DNA of 57,675 bases from Streptomyces sp. NRRL S-118 (lineage in GTDB: Bacteria; Actinomycetota; Actinomycetes; Streptomycetales; Streptomycetaceae): assembly GCF_000716335.1 (NCBI RefSeq), contig NZ_KL591008.1, positions 360,315 through 417,989 on the forward strand. Direction: 5' to 3'. Below, piece by piece: positions 47,088 to 56,194 of the stretch (the first letter of the stretch is position 1; each line of letters opens with the position of its first letter). The notes beneath the pieces were generated by a model. It was not told where the DNA came from, made no database searches, and saw only the letters and a list, made by a program, of their open reading frames with translations. Made by a program: the position numbers and the translations under genes.

Positions 47088-47111
47088 CGTGACCCAGGCG
47101 GGCGGGTCACG
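47088..47111. terminator. Terminator hairpin between convergent genes
   Basis: CGTGACCC (47088-47095) pairs exactly with GGGTCACG (47104-47111) across an 8-base loop. It lies between the rightward glycosyltransferase and the leftward rRNA methyltransferase, overlapping the latter's last codons. Confidence 0.55.
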
Positions 47112-47958
47112 CCAGCGGACGGTACGCGGTCAGCGTGACGGACAGCGTCACCTCGCAGGGCTCCGGCAGCTGCGCGATCCGCTCCTCCAGCCGGTCGCCG
47201 TCCTGGTGCCAGGCATTGGGGCCCATCCCCACCAGCTGCGGCAGGGCCTTGTGGTCCAGCGCCATGGTGCTCCGCACCCGCTCCCGGGCGACCTCCGTGA
47301 AGTGCGCGGCGAACCGGTCCGCCAGGCGCTCGTCCTTCTGCTCGTCCACCCGCAGCAGCCCGAGGGAGTCCACCAGCTCGCGCAGATGACCGGGCTGCGG
47401 CGTCACCACGAGGAGCACGCCCTCCGGGCGCAGGATCCGCCGCAGTTCGGCCGGGTTGCGCGGCGCGAAGACGTTGAGGACCACCGACGCGGCCCCGTCG
47501 CCGAACGGCAGCCTGTCCCAGGCGTCGGCCACGACGGCACTGATACGGGAGTGCGCCCGCGCGGCCCGGCGGGCGGCGAACTTCGAGATGTCGAGCAGGA
47601 TGCCCTCGCGGCCCGCGAACTCCGACACCACGCGCGCGTGGTAGTAGCCGGTGCCGCCGCCGATGTCGACGACACAGCCGGGATCCCCGTCCACAGGAGC
47701 CGGCGCCGTCCCCCGGGCCAGCGCGGCCAGCGACTCGGCGATCGGCGCGTAGTGGCCGGCGGCGAGGAAGTCCGCGCGCGCCGCGACCATGCCGGCGGTG
47801 TCCGCGCTGAACTTGACCGCCCCGCGCAGCAGGTTCACGTACCCCTGCTTCGCCACGTCGAAGCTGTGCCCCGAGCCGCACCGCAGGGTGGTGCCGTCCA
47901 TCGTCATCGTGCCGGAACAGTGAGGACAACGAAGGTACCGCACCGCCTCTTTCCGCAT
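47107..47958 (-). CDS. tlrB: RlmA(II)/TlrB-type 23S rRNA (guanine-748-N1)-methyltransferase
   Basis: A 283-aa SAM-dependent methyltransferase. The N-terminal Zn finger uses C11, C14, C27 and H31 (RCPHCSG... RCGSGHSFD); the SAM motif is VVDIGGGTGYYHARV and the catalytic region VLNVFAPRNPAELRRIL. RlmA(II) enzymes methylate G748 in the ribosomal exit tunnel and, in tylosin (TlrB) and mycinamicin (MyrA) producers, give self-resistance to mycinosyl macrolides. That fits this cluster exactly. Alone TlrB gives modest resistance; an Erm-type partner may lie outside the window. Confidence 0.88.
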   Translation of the reverse strand: MRKEAVRYLRCPHCSGTMTMDGTTLRCGSGHSFDVAKQGYVNLLRGAVKFSADTAGMVAARADFLAAGHYAPIAESLAALARGTAPAPVDGDPGCVVDIGGGTGYYHARVVSEFAGREGILLDISKFAARRAARAHSRISAVVADAWDRLPFGDGAASVVLNVFAPRNPAELRRILRPEGVLLVVTPQPGHLRELVDSLGLLRVDEQKDERLADRFAAHFTEVARERVRSTMALDHKALPQLVGMGPNAWHQDGDRLEERIAQLPEPCEVTLSVTLTAYRPLA

Positions 47959-48060
47959 GGTGTCCCCTGGTGCCGCCGTGGTCGTGACAAGAGCCCAGCT
48001 TAGAGGTCACGCAGAAAGGCGGCAGCCGGGCTCCGCTTGCAGACGGGACAGGCACAGGTT

Positions 48061-48138
48061 CCGTGATCGGGAAGGTGCAACTTTCTGTGATCACGGCACC
48101 TGTGCCTGTGCCTGTGCCTCTGCCTCTGCCTGTGCTGC
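48061..48138. repeat. Hairpin plus hexanucleotide repeat
   Basis: CCGTGATC (48061-48068) pairs with GATCACGG (48089-48096) over a 20-base loop. Next come about six copies of CCTGTG/CCTCTG (48099-48138). Both sit between the MarR stop and the rRNA methyltransferase start; the hairpin may end the MarR transcript and the repeat probably arose by slippage. Confidence 0.5.
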
Positions 48139-48140
48139 CA

Positions 48141-48668
48141 TCACGGTGAACCGAACCGCTGCGGGAACGGCTGTGGTGTCGGCGGCTTGCCGGCGGTGGC
48201 TGCGGGCGTCGAAGCGTCGTGGGCGGGAGCGGCTGCTCGAAGGGCAGCGGTCAAGTAGCGGTGCACGATGTCCAGTTCACTCGGCGTGAAGTCCTCGGCC
48301 GCATCGACGAGGTTGGTGATGAGCGGGCCGAAGAAGGACCAGCCCAGCTCCACGGCCTTCTGCTCCACCGCCAGCATGACGCGCCGCCGGTCGTCCTTGT
48401 CGCGCTTGCGGCGGACGAGCTCCAGGCGCTCCAGCCGGTCGAGCAGTGCAGTGGTGCCCGCCGAGTTGAGCCGCAGCGCCGCACCGAGCCGTCCCGGCGT
48501 GACGCCGGTGCCCGCCCGGTCGGCGTCGAGCAGGTGGATGAGGGCCCGCAGATCGGTGGGGTGCAGGCCGTTTCGCGCAGCAAACTCGGCGCCGCGTAGA
48601 TCGAATTCCACGGTCACTGCGCGCAGCAGATGGACCAGCCGCATCGCAGGGTTGTTGTCATCACTCAC
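48141..48668 (-). CDS. MarR-family transcriptional regulator
   Basis: A 175-aa winged-helix repressor from GTG 48668 (TTG 48704 would add 12 residues and run through the operator). The recognition helix is in GRLGAALRLNSAGTTALLDRLERLELV and the wing holds RRKRDKDDRRRVMLAV; helices at both ends form the dimer interface. It is divergent from an alpha/beta-hydrolase and a perfect palindrome lies between, so it probably represses itself and the hydrolase. Its ligand is unknown; a macrolide is possible given the location. Confidence 0.82.
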   Translation of the reverse strand: MSDDNNPAMRLVHLLRAVTVEFDLRGAEFAARNGLHPTDLRALIHLLDADRAGTGVTPGRLGAALRLNSAGTTALLDRLERLELVRRKRDKDDRRRVMLAVEQKAVELGWSFFGPLITNLVDAAEDFTPSELDIVHRYLTAALRAAAPAHDASTPAATAGKPPTPQPFPQRFGSP

Positions 48669-48678
48669 TGGGCTAGTA

Positions 48679-48693
48679 TCTCGCTGAGCGAGA
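48679..48693. promoter_or_regulatory. Perfect palindromic operator, probably for MarR
   Basis: TCTCGCT-G-AGCGAGA is a perfect 7+7 inverted repeat in the 61-bp space between the MarR and hydrolase starts. Its size and place match MarR operators, which control both divergent genes. Confidence 0.65.
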
Positions 48694-48729
48694 GAATTGG
48701 TCAACGAGATGATTCCCGGAGGGGTCGCA

Positions 48730-49599
48730 GTGTCCTCATCCCACGAGTTCTTCGCCGCCTACGACGCACTGCTCGCCCGCTGGCCCACTGGTACCACCGA
48801 GATCGACGTCCCCACCCCGTACGGCATCACCCGCGTCCACGCCTACGGCCCAGCTGAGGCCACCCCCCTCCTCCTTCTGCACGGCGGCGGTTCCACCGGC
48901 GCGGTCTGGTTCGCCAATGCCCCGGCACTCGGCACACACCACCGGGTGCTGGCCGTCGACATCCTCGGCGACGCCGGACACAGCATCCTCAGCGGGCGCC
49001 CGCTGCGCACAACCACCGACTTGATGGCATGGTTGGACGCGCTGCTCGACGGCCTCACCGTGTCCCGCGCGCACCTGCTGGGTCATTCCTACGGCGGCTG
49101 GATGGCCCTGACCTACGCCCTGCACGCCGCACGGCGGGTCGATCGGCTGGTACTGCTCGACCCGACCCAGTGCTTCGCCAACTTCCGCCCGGGTTTCCTG
49201 CTGCGCTCGCTGCCGATACTGCTCCGTCCCACGCAAGCCCGTGCACGCGCATATCTGGACCGTGAGACGGCGGGCACGGACACCGACCTGGGCTGGAAGC
49301 GGCTCTATGCCTTGGCGGTCTCGGACTTCGCAGACCGGAAACCGGTCGTCGGCCGCCGCCCGGACCCAACGACGCTGAGTGTCCCGCTCCTGGTCCTTCT
49401 CGCCGGCCGCAGCGACGCCCACGATGCCGCGAAAGTCGCAGTCCGCGCCCGTAAGGCCGTCCCGGACGCCCGGATCGAGATCCTCCCCGAGCTCACCCAT
49501 TTCGCAATGCCCACCGCCCTGCCCGCGCAGACGAACCGCCGGATCACCGCCTTCCTGGCAGACAACCATGAGAAACAAGCCGCCCTGGGCGCGGGTTGA
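48730..49599 (+). CDS. Alpha/beta-hydrolase
   Basis: A 289-aa alpha/beta-hydrolase. LLLLHGGGSTGAVW forms the oxyanion hole, LLGHSYGGWMALTYAL the nucleophile elbow (Ser), LLAGRSDAH the acid and PELTHFAMP the catalytic His. GTG at 48730 with GGAGG 8 bp before is preferred over the upstream ATG/GTG in frame. No signal peptide, so it acts in the cytoplasm. Controlled by the divergent MarR. Within a macrolide cluster it could open or de-acylate a macrolide, as alpha/beta-hydrolase macrolide esterases do elsewhere, but it may equally be an unrelated insertion. Confidence 0.82.
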   Translation: MSSSHEFFAAYDALLARWPTGTTEIDVPTPYGITRVHAYGPAEATPLLLLHGGGSTGAVWFANAPALGTHHRVLAVDILGDAGHSILSGRPLRTTTDLMAWLDALLDGLTVSRAHLLGHSYGGWMALTYALHAARRVDRLVLLDPTQCFANFRPGFLLRSLPILLRPTQARARAYLDRETAGTDTDLGWKRLYALAVSDFADRKPVVGRRPDPTTLSVPLLVLLAGRSDAHDAAKVAVRARKAVPDARIEILPELTHFAMPTALPAQTNRRITAFLADNHEKQAALGAG

Positions 49600-49617
49600 G
49601 GAGGATCAAGCGGAGCT

Positions 49618-49637
49618 GCGCGGGAGAGCCCCCGCGC
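49618..49637. terminator. Terminator hairpin between convergent genes
   Basis: GCGCGGG (49618-49624) pairs with CCCGCGC (49631-49637) over a 6-base loop, in the 84-bp gap between the rightward hydrolase and the leftward thioesterase-dehydratase. Confidence 0.6.
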
Positions 49638-49683
49638 AATGCGGCGCGGGCGACGTTCCCGGCCCGTGCGGCGTGCGGACGGG

Positions 49684-51963
49684 TCAGTACAGCGTGTGGG
49701 CACATGCCACCAGGGTGCGCAGCTCGATGTTGAGGTAATTGCCGTGAGCCAGCAGGCCGGTCAGCTGAGCGAGCGACAGCCAGGCGAAGTCGTCCGGTGC
49801 GTCCTCGGGGAAGTCCGGCGGGACCTCCACGATCACGTAGCGGTTCTGTGCGTGGAAGAAGCGCCCGCCCTCCTCGGACTGGACGGCGTCGTAGCGGACG
49901 TCCTCCGCCGGAGCGGACAGCACCTGCTCCAGGTACGGCGGGCGGGGCAGCCCCTCCGGTCCGGTGTGCTCCTCCGGCCGGCACTGGACCGTGGGGGCCA
50001 GCTCGGCGACGTTCAGGTGCCCGACGTCCACCCGTGCCTGCACGAGCGCGTGCAGCACGCCGCCGACGGGCTTGACGAGCAGCGCCATCAGCCCCGGCAC
50101 CTGCGGCTCGATGAGCGGCTGCGTCCAGGAGGTGACCTCCCGGCTGCTCGCACCGACCTCGGCGGCCATGACGCGGAAGTGCCGACCGCTCTCGTGGGCG
50201 ATCTCGTACGGCGTGCGGTACCAGCCGTCCACCGCCACCGCATCGAGCGGCACCCGGTTCTGCACCAGCTCCCGCAGGGCGCGCACACCGGTGAACCAGG
50301 TCAGGATCTCGGCCGTGCCGTGCCGTGCCTCGCCCGGCGCACCGAAGAAGGAGCGCAGCACGGGGGACGGCGCGGACGTGTCGGCCTCCGCGGTGGGCAG
50401 GCAGGCGAGGATGGACCGGGCGTCCATGTTGACCACGTTGTCCAGCAGCAGCAGCCGGCGGATCTGCCCCAGCGTCAGCCAGCGGAAGTCCTCACCGATG
50501 TCGAGGTCGTCGTCCGCCGCCAGCTCGACGATCATGTTGCGGTTGCGCTTGGCCAGGAACCAGTCGGCCTGTTCCGACTGGATCGAGTCGACCAGGACAC
50601 GCGCTCGTCCCGGCCCCATGAACAGGTCCAGATACCGGATGTCGCGCCCCCGGTGCACCCCGGTGAAGTTGCTGCGGGTGGCCTGCACGGTCGGTGACAC
50701 CTGCAGGACGTTGACGTTCCCGGGCTCCATCTTGGCCTGCATCAGGAAGTGCAGCACCCCGTCGATCTCCCGCGCCACGATCCCGAGCAACCCCACTTCC
50801 GGCTGCACGATGATCGGCTGCGTCCACCCCCGCTCGGGCAGCCGGTCCGTACGGACATGCAGCCCCTCCACGGAGAAGAAGCGGCCCGACGCGTGGTGCA
50901 GATTGCCCGTACCGGGGTGGAAACTCCAGCCGCGCAGCTCCTCGAACGGGATGCGCGACACGTCGAAGCGTCCCGCCCCCAGGCGTTCGGCCAGCCAGTC
51001 GGCGATGTCGTCGAACGGCGTGACCGGGCTGTCCGGGGTTCGCGCCGAGGACAGCACCCGCCGCGCCGTGTCCACCGGGTCGCCGGGCCGGGCCGCGTCC
51101 GCACGGCGCCCGGCGGCAGGAGGGGCCGGGGCGGGACGTGGCGGGGTGCGCCCGGACGCCGGGTCAGCGGCCGTGCCGGCGAGGGCGCGGCCGATGGTCC
51201 GGCACACGTCGTCCATCCGGTCGTTCAGATAGAAGTGACCACCGGGGAAATCGTGCAGCGCGAAGGGGCCCGTGGTCAGTTCCCGCCAGGCCTTCGCCTC
51301 CTCCAGCGGGACGTTGGGGTCCCGGTCACCGGTGAGCACCGTGACGGGACACTCCAGCGCACGGCCGGGAACGTACTGGTACGTGCCCGCTGCGCGGTAG
51401 TCGTTGCGGATCGCCGGGAGAGCCAGCCGCAGCAGTTCCTCGTCCTGGAGGACTGCGTCGTCGGTGCCCTGAAGCTTGGCGATCTCCGCGATCAGCGCGT
51501 CGTCGTCGAGGAGGTGGGCGACGTCCCGCCGCCGCACCGTGGGCGCACGGCGGCCCGACACCAGCAGGTGGACCGGGGAGACCCGGCCGGTACCGTGCAG
51601 CCTGCGTGCGACCTCGTACGCCACCGTGGCACCCATGCTGTGCCCGAACAGCGCGAGCGGACGGTCGGCCCAGCGCAGGATCTCCGGCACCACCTGGTCC
51701 ACCAGGCCCGATATGGAGGGGATGAAGGGCTCGTGGCGGCGGTCCTGGCGCCCCGGGTACTGCACCGCCAGCGCCTCCACCGTCCCGTCCAGTCCGCGGG
51801 CCAGGGAGACGAAGGAGGTCGCGGCCCCGCCGGCGTGCGGGAAGCACACCAGACGCAGTTCCGGATCCCGCACCGGGCGGTAACGGCGGATCCACAGGCC
51901 CTCGTCCGGGTGTCCGGCCGGCGACGGAGCTCCGGGAACGGGTGGTGTGGAACGGGTACTCAC
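49684..51963 (-). CDS. Fusion: type II thioesterase + NDP-hexose 2,3-dehydratase
   Basis: A 759-aa two-enzyme protein. Residues about 15-265 are a type II thioesterase: FPHAGGAATSF, GHSMGA (S109), TGDRD (D213) and GGHFYL (H243); it would clear stalled acyl groups from the PKS (TylO role). A Pro/Ala-rich linker (about 266-300) leads to a 2,3-dehydratase with two internal repeats, each with a motif such as SWTQPLIEPQVPGL or GWTQPIIVQPEVGLL and a xSIQSEQADWF / AVQSEEGGRFF end. It would start 2-deoxysugar synthesis (TylX3/TylCVI role). The frame is continuous across the join. GTG start; the Shine-Dalgarno GAGGAG is 12 bp upstream. Confidence 0.85.
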   Translation of the reverse strand: MSTRSTPPVPGAPSPAGHPDEGLWIRRYRPVRDPELRLVCFPHAGGAATSFVSLARGLDGTVEALAVQYPGRQDRRHEPFIPSISGLVDQVVPEILRWADRPLALFGHSMGATVAYEVARRLHGTGRVSPVHLLVSGRRAPTVRRRDVAHLLDDDALIAEIAKLQGTDDAVLQDEELLRLALPAIRNDYRAAGTYQYVPGRALECPVTVLTGDRDPNVPLEEAKAWRELTTGPFALHDFPGGHFYLNDRMDDVCRTIGRALAGTAADPASGRTPPRPAPAPPAAGRRADAARPGDPVDTARRVLSSARTPDSPVTPFDDIADWLAERLGAGRFDVSRIPFEELRGWSFHPGTGNLHHASGRFFSVEGLHVRTDRLPERGWTQPIIVQPEVGLLGIVAREIDGVLHFLMQAKMEPGNVNVLQVSPTVQATRSNFTGVHRGRDIRYLDLFMGPGRARVLVDSIQSEQADWFLAKRNRNMIVELAADDDLDIGEDFRWLTLGQIRRLLLLDNVVNMDARSILACLPTAEADTSAPSPVLRSFFGAPGEARHGTAEILTWFTGVRALRELVQNRVPLDAVAVDGWYRTPYEIAHESGRHFRVMAAEVGASSREVTSWTQPLIEPQVPGLMALLVKPVGGVLHALVQARVDVGHLNVAELAPTVQCRPEEHTGPEGLPRPPYLEQVLSAPAEDVRYDAVQSEEGGRFFHAQNRYVIVEVPPDFPEDAPDDFAWLSLAQLTGLLAHGNYLNIELRTLVACAHTLY

Positions 51964-52178
51964 GGCGGATGCAGCTCCTCGCGGTCGGTGGACCGCTGTC
52001 AGGGACGGCGCGTCGGGTGCGGGCGTCGGAGGCGGGGCAGGGCGGGGAGAGGCGGGACGGGAAGGGGCGGGAGGTGGCCCGGGGGCCGCGACCTGGAGCC
52101 GGGGCCTGAGGGGCTTGTCCACGTACCTGGGTGCCGGGCAGCGGGCATGGGCCAGGGGAGCCCGGCCCCCGGGGGTGG

Positions 52179-53177
52179 TCAGTCCGGGCGCCGGGCCTCC
52201 TGCGCGACCTTCTTCAGCGGTTCCCACCACGAGCGGTTCTCCGCGTACCAGCGCACCGTGTCCGCCAGACCCGTCCCGAAGTCCGTACGCGGGGTGTAGC
52301 CCAGCTCGTCCGTGATCTTGCCGGTGTCCAGCGCGTACCGCAGGTCGTGTCCCGGCCGGTCGGCGACATGACGCACGGACGAGGCGTCGGCGCCGCACAA
52401 CCCGAGCAGTCGCCGCGTCAGCTCCCGGTTGGTCAGCTCCGTACCGCCGCCGATGTGGTAGACCTCGCCCGGGCGGCCGCGGGTCGCCACCAGGCTGATC
52501 CCGTGGCAGTGGTCGTCCACGTGCAGCCAGTCCCGGCTGTTGCCGCCGTCGCTGTACAGCGGCACCGTCAGGCCGTCCATCAGGTTGGTGGCGAAGAGCG
52601 GGATGACCTTCTCGGGGTGCTGGTACGGGCCGTAATTGTTGGAGCACCGGGTGACGACGACCGGCAGTCCGTACGTCCGGTGGTAGGCCAGTGCCAGGAG
52701 GTCCGACGCCGCCTTCGATGCGGCGTAGGGGGAGTTCGGCGCCAGCGGCTGGTCCTCGCGCCACGATCCCGCGGCGATCGAGCCGTACACCTCGTCCGTG
52801 GAGACGTGGACGAACCGGCCGGCCCGCGCCTCCACCGCCGCCTGCAGAAGGGTCTGCGTCCCGCGTACGTTCGTCTCGACGAACGCCGACGCGTCGGCGA
52901 TGGAGCGGTCCACGTGCGACTCCGCCGCGAAGTGGACGACGACGTCCGTCCCCCGCATGACCCGGCTCATCACCTCGGCGTCCCGGATGTCGGCGTGCAC
53001 GAACTCCAGCGACGGATGATCCGCGACCGGGTCCAGGTTGGCGAGGTTGCCGGCGTAGGTCAGCTTGTCGACCACCACCGTCCGCGCCCCGGCCAGGTCG
53101 GGATACGCCCCGGTCAGCAGTTGTCTGACGAAGTGCGAGCCGATGAAGCCCGCACCTCCGGTGACCAGCAGGCGCAT
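52179..53177 (-). CDS. rmlB: dTDP-glucose 4,6-dehydratase
   Basis: A 332-aa RmlB. NAD motif VTGGAGFIGSHFVRQLL, FAAESHVDRSI, VSTDEVYG and the YAASKAASD Tyr-Lys pair are all present, with SNNYGPYQHPEKVIPLF. It makes dTDP-4-keto-6-deoxyglucose, the branch point for mycinose, the amino sugar and any 2-deoxysugar. Same order as tylosin (TylI, A1, A2, TE), though here TylB lies elsewhere. Confidence 0.93.
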   Translation of the reverse strand: MRLLVTGGAGFIGSHFVRQLLTGAYPDLAGARTVVVDKLTYAGNLANLDPVADHPSLEFVHADIRDAEVMSRVMRGTDVVVHFAAESHVDRSIADASAFVETNVRGTQTLLQAAVEARAGRFVHVSTDEVYGSIAAGSWREDQPLAPNSPYAASKAASDLLALAYHRTYGLPVVVTRCSNNYGPYQHPEKVIPLFATNLMDGLTVPLYSDGGNSRDWLHVDDHCHGISLVATRGRPGEVYHIGGGTELTNRELTRRLLGLCGADASSVRHVADRPGHDLRYALDTGKITDELGYTPRTDFGTGLADTVRWYAENRSWWEPLKKVAQEARRPD

Positions 53178-53259
53178 GGGAGCACAGACCTTTCTTCCAC
53201 GGGCGGAGGCTGCGAGGAGGGGGAGGGTGGACGGTGCCGGCGATCGGGTTGCCGAGGGG

Positions 53260-53308
53260 CGGGCTGCCGGCGTACGGAGGGGTGGGCGCCCGGGCTGCCG
53301 GCGTACGG
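53260..53308. repeat. 18-bp direct repeat
   Basis: CGGGCTGCCGGCGTACGG occurs at 53260-53277 and 53291-53308 in the 178-bp gap between rmlA and rmlB. No coding content there. Confidence 0.6.
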
Positions 53309-53355
53309 GTGGGGCGTGCGATTGGTGCGCGGATCGGCGGCGTGCGGGTGGGCGG

Positions 53356-54273
53356 TCATGCGGCCGGCCCGGGCATGAGCGTCTCCGCCACGTCCATCAA
53401 GTACCGGCCGTAACTGGAGCTCTCCAGTTCCCGGCCGAGCTCATGACACTGCTGCGGACTGATGTAACCCATCCGCAGCGCGATCTCCTCGATGCACGAG
53501 ATCCGCACGCCCTGCCGCTGCTCCAGGAGCTGGACGTACTGACCCGCCTGGAGCAGCGAACCGTGCGTGCCCATGTCCAGCCACGCGAAGCCGCGCCCCA
53601 GTTCCGTCATGCGGGCGCGGCCCTGCTCCAGGTACACCTTGTTGACGTCGGTGATCTCCAGCTCACCCCGCGCGGACGGCGTCAGCCGCCGGGCGATGTC
53701 CACCACGCCGTTGTCGTAGAAGTACAAGCCTGTCACCGCCAGATGCGAACGGGGCTTCTCAGGCTTCTCCTCCAGGGACACCAGCCGGCCCTCCGCGTCG
53801 ACCTCGCCGACGCCGTAGCGCCGGGGGTCCTTCACCGGGTAACCGAACAGCTCGCAGCCGTCCAGCCGTGCCGCGGTGGTGGCGAGCACGGAGGAGAACC
53901 CGGGCCCGTGGAAGACGTTGTCACCCAGGATGAGCGCCACCGGGTCGTCACCGATGTGCTCCTCCCCGATGAGGAAGGCCTCCGCGATGCCCCGGGGCTC
54001 CTCCTGCTCGGCGTAGTCGACACTGATCCCGATGCGGCTGCCGTCGCCGAGCAGCGAGCGGAACATCTCCAGGTGCGTCTTCGAGGTGATGATCTGGACG
54101 TCCCGGATCCCCGCCAGCATGAGCACGGAGAGCGGATAGTAGATCATGGGCTTGTCGTAGACCGGCAGCAGCTGCTTGGACAGCGCCCCGGTCAGGGGGC
54201 GCAGGCGCGTGCCGCTGCCGCCTGCCAGGATGATGCCCTTCATGGGCCGCCGGTCCGCAAGAGTCTTCGTCAT
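53356..54273 (-). CDS. rmlA: Glucose-1-phosphate thymidylyltransferase
   Basis: A 305-aa RmlA (ATG 54243 would give 295 aa, starting [16 protein letters not shown]). Signature [35 protein letters not shown] and EEKPEKPRS are intact. Makes dTDP-glucose, feeding all deoxysugars of the cluster. It begins 16 bp after the P450 stop. Confidence 0.93.
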   Translation of the reverse strand: MTKTLADRRPMKGIILAGGSGTRLRPLTGALSKQLLPVYDKPMIYYPLSVLMLAGIRDVQIITSKTHLEMFRSLLGDGSRIGISVDYAEQEEPRGIAEAFLIGEEHIGDDPVALILGDNVFHGPGFSSVLATTAARLDGCELFGYPVKDPRRYGVGEVDAEGRLVSLEEKPEKPRSHLAVTGLYFYDNGVVDIARRLTPSARGELEITDVNKVYLEQGRARMTELGRGFAWLDMGTHGSLLQAGQYVQLLEQRQGVRISCIEEIALRMGYISPQQCHELGRELESSSYGRYLMDVAETLMPGPAA

Positions 54274-54289
54274 GGAATGGCCGCCCGGG

Positions 54290-55534
54290 TCAGGAGCGCG
54301 TCACCTGAACGGGAAGGTGACGCGCGGTGAGCTGATCCGCGTCGTAGAACTCCACCCGGTCGTGGTCGATGCGGTAGTCGGTGAATTCGTCCAGGACGAG
54401 GTCCAGGAACACCTTGGCCTCCTGCCGGGCGAGGAAAGCCCCCAGGCAGTGGTGGATACCGTGCCCGAACGCCATGTGCTTATTTGCGCTCCGGTGGATG
54501 TCGAACCGGTCGGGGTCCGGGAAATGGCCGGCGTCCCGATTGGCCGAGGCACTCCAGGCGATCACCATCTGATGGGCCTTCATCGGGTGCCCGAGGATGT
54601 CCGTGTCCGCCGTCAGCAACCGGAAAATGTTGTTGAAGGGGCTGCGGTAGCGCAGGGTCTCCTCGATCGCCCCGGGAATGAGCGAACGGTCGGCCCGCAA
54701 TTCGGCCAGGGCTTCGGGATGCTCGTCCAGGACCAGGAACAGATTCCCGAGGAGAGTGGCGCTCGAGATGTGGCCGGCGGTGAGCAGGAGCGCCACGATG
54801 TTGACGATCTGCTCGTCGGTCAGCCGTTGCCCGTCGGCCTCCGCCTCGACGAGCCCGCTCATCAGGTCGTCGGCCGGTTCGGCGCGCTTCTTCGCGATCT
54901 GCGCGTACAGGTAGTCCGACCACTCCTTGATGGCAGGACCCATGGTTTCCGCGAAATCGTCCGGCAGGTGGGGGTACTGCAGTCCCTCGTTGTTGAGGAT
55001 GACGTCCACCCACTCACGGAACAGGTCGCGGTCCTCGGCGGGAATGCCCAGCAGCTCCGCGATGACGATCACCGGCAGCGGGTACGCGAGGTCGGCCACC
55101 ACGTCCAGCCGGTCCCTGTCCCGCAGGTCCGCCAGCAGCCCGTGGCTGATGACCGAGATCCGCGACTCCAGCCGGGCGATGCGCCGCGGCGTGAACGCCT
55201 GCGAGACCAGTTTGCGCAGCGGCCCGTGCCGGGGCGGGTCGATGCCACCGAAGGTGCCCGGGCCCATGAGGAGGGCCAGCTCCTCGGGCACGGGGAACAC
55301 CGGCGAGAAGTCCGACGAGAACAGCTGGGGGTTGGTGGAGACGGTGAGGTAGTCCTCGTAGCCGAAGACCTGCCACGCCTGACGGGACTCGTCCCAGAAC
55401 ACCGGTGCCTCCGCCCGGCACCGGGCGAACCACGCCAGCAGCTCCCGCGCATCGGCGTCCGTCGGCTGGGCGAGCGGATGGACGGACGGCTCCGGAGCCG
55501 TAGTGGCTGTGGTGTCCCTGGTCTGCGTCGTCAT
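54290..55534 (-). CDS. tylI: Cytochrome P450, TylI-like (CYP113)
   Basis: A 414-aa P450. Instead of the usual Glu/Asp-Thr pair the I-helix reads [13 protein letters not shown], typical of CYP113 (TylI, EryK) enzymes; ExxR is in [11 protein letters not shown] and the heme loop is [19 protein letters not shown]. Like TylI it would oxidise the C-20 ethyl carbon to hydroxymethyl and aldehyde, then the sugar-bearing ring matures. Codon choice includes more A/T than its neighbours. First gene of the leftward set P450-rmlA-rmlB-thioesterase, as in tylosin. Divergent from the PKS. Confidence 0.85.
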   Translation of the reverse strand: MTTQTRDTTATTAPEPSVHPLAQPTDADARELLAWFARCRAEAPVFWDESRQAWQVFGYEDYLTVSTNPQLFSSDFSPVFPVPEELALLMGPGTFGGIDPPRHGPLRKLVSQAFTPRRIARLESRISVISHGLLADLRDRDRLDVVADLAYPLPVIVIAELLGIPAEDRDLFREWVDVILNNEGLQYPHLPDDFAETMGPAIKEWSDYLYAQIAKKRAEPADDLMSGLVEAEADGQRLTDEQIVNIVALLLTAGHISSATLLGNLFLVLDEHPEALAELRADRSLIPGAIEETLRYRSPFNNIFRLLTADTDILGHPMKAHQMVIAWSASANRDAGHFPDPDRFDIHRSANKHMAFGHGIHHCLGAFLARQEAKVFLDLVLDEFTDYRIDHDRVEFYDADQLTARHLPVQVTRS

Positions 55535-56194
55535 CTCGACTCTCTCGTGGGGGCTGGATCTCCCTGCCGGGCCGGAGGCCGCACGGTGACCGGTGGCAAC
55601 CCGGGACACGCGCGGAGCTGAAGGGTGGGGGCGACCCAGCGGTCGACGTTCGGAATGCGGGAGAGCGGTCTGGCCGTGTCCATTGCAGTGCCTCTCCGGC
55701 AGGGGACCCGTCACGTGGCCGATACTCGTCCGGCACACGTTTGGGCATGTGTCCGGCACGTGTCGCCGATGCTTGTCCCGTGGTGTCGGAGCCTGCCCCG
55801 CGCTGTCCTGTGCCATCCGGCAAAGCAAAGCAAAAGCAACGTCACGCCATTTGCCATGTCGATAGGTCATGCGGTCATGCGGTCATTGCCGTGTAATGCC
55901 ATGCAATGCCGAGAAAGCTAGACGGCGGCCTTCAGCGTCCGCAAGGCGGGACCTGACATAGTGCCCGGGGGGCTTTCCACCAGGAGAGATGGCGACGTTC
56001 CGGCGTCACGGGCGACCTGACACAGTTGCCCGAAAGATATCGAGCAGCCGTCACAACCGGAGGTTGGCTGGCGGAGTTGACGGTCAGCTCGGTGCCCCGC
56101 ACTCCTCACTCTCCCGCTCCTTACCTCCCGCCCCTCCTTCGAGCGGACACCGGCACATCGCGGCACTCGCTATGGCTTTGGCTACGGAGACTTG
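55535..56194. promoter_or_regulatory. Divergent control region of the PKS and TylI-like genes
   Basis: A gene-free 660-bp spacer, clearly AT-richer toward its right half. An imperfect palindrome (CCGGCACACGT-N6-ATGTGTCCGG, 55730-55756), a run of GCAAA units (55821-55840), three tandem GGTCATGC-like 8-mers (55865-55888) and an AATGCC pair (55894-55910) lie in it. These are plausible binding sites for a pathway regulator; none of SARP, LuxR or gamma-butyrolactone type is encoded in the window. Confidence 0.45.

Noticed and set aside
48099..48138. Regulatory direct repeats at the hexamer run
   Set aside because: Low-complexity six-base slippage repeat in a short spacer downstream of MarR; no match to an operator and no promoter evidence.
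49684..51963. Thioesterase domain as the PKS chain-release domain
   Set aside because: It is fused to a sugar enzyme, placed far from the end of the PKS and is of the stand-alone type II form, so it cannot cyclise the lactone.
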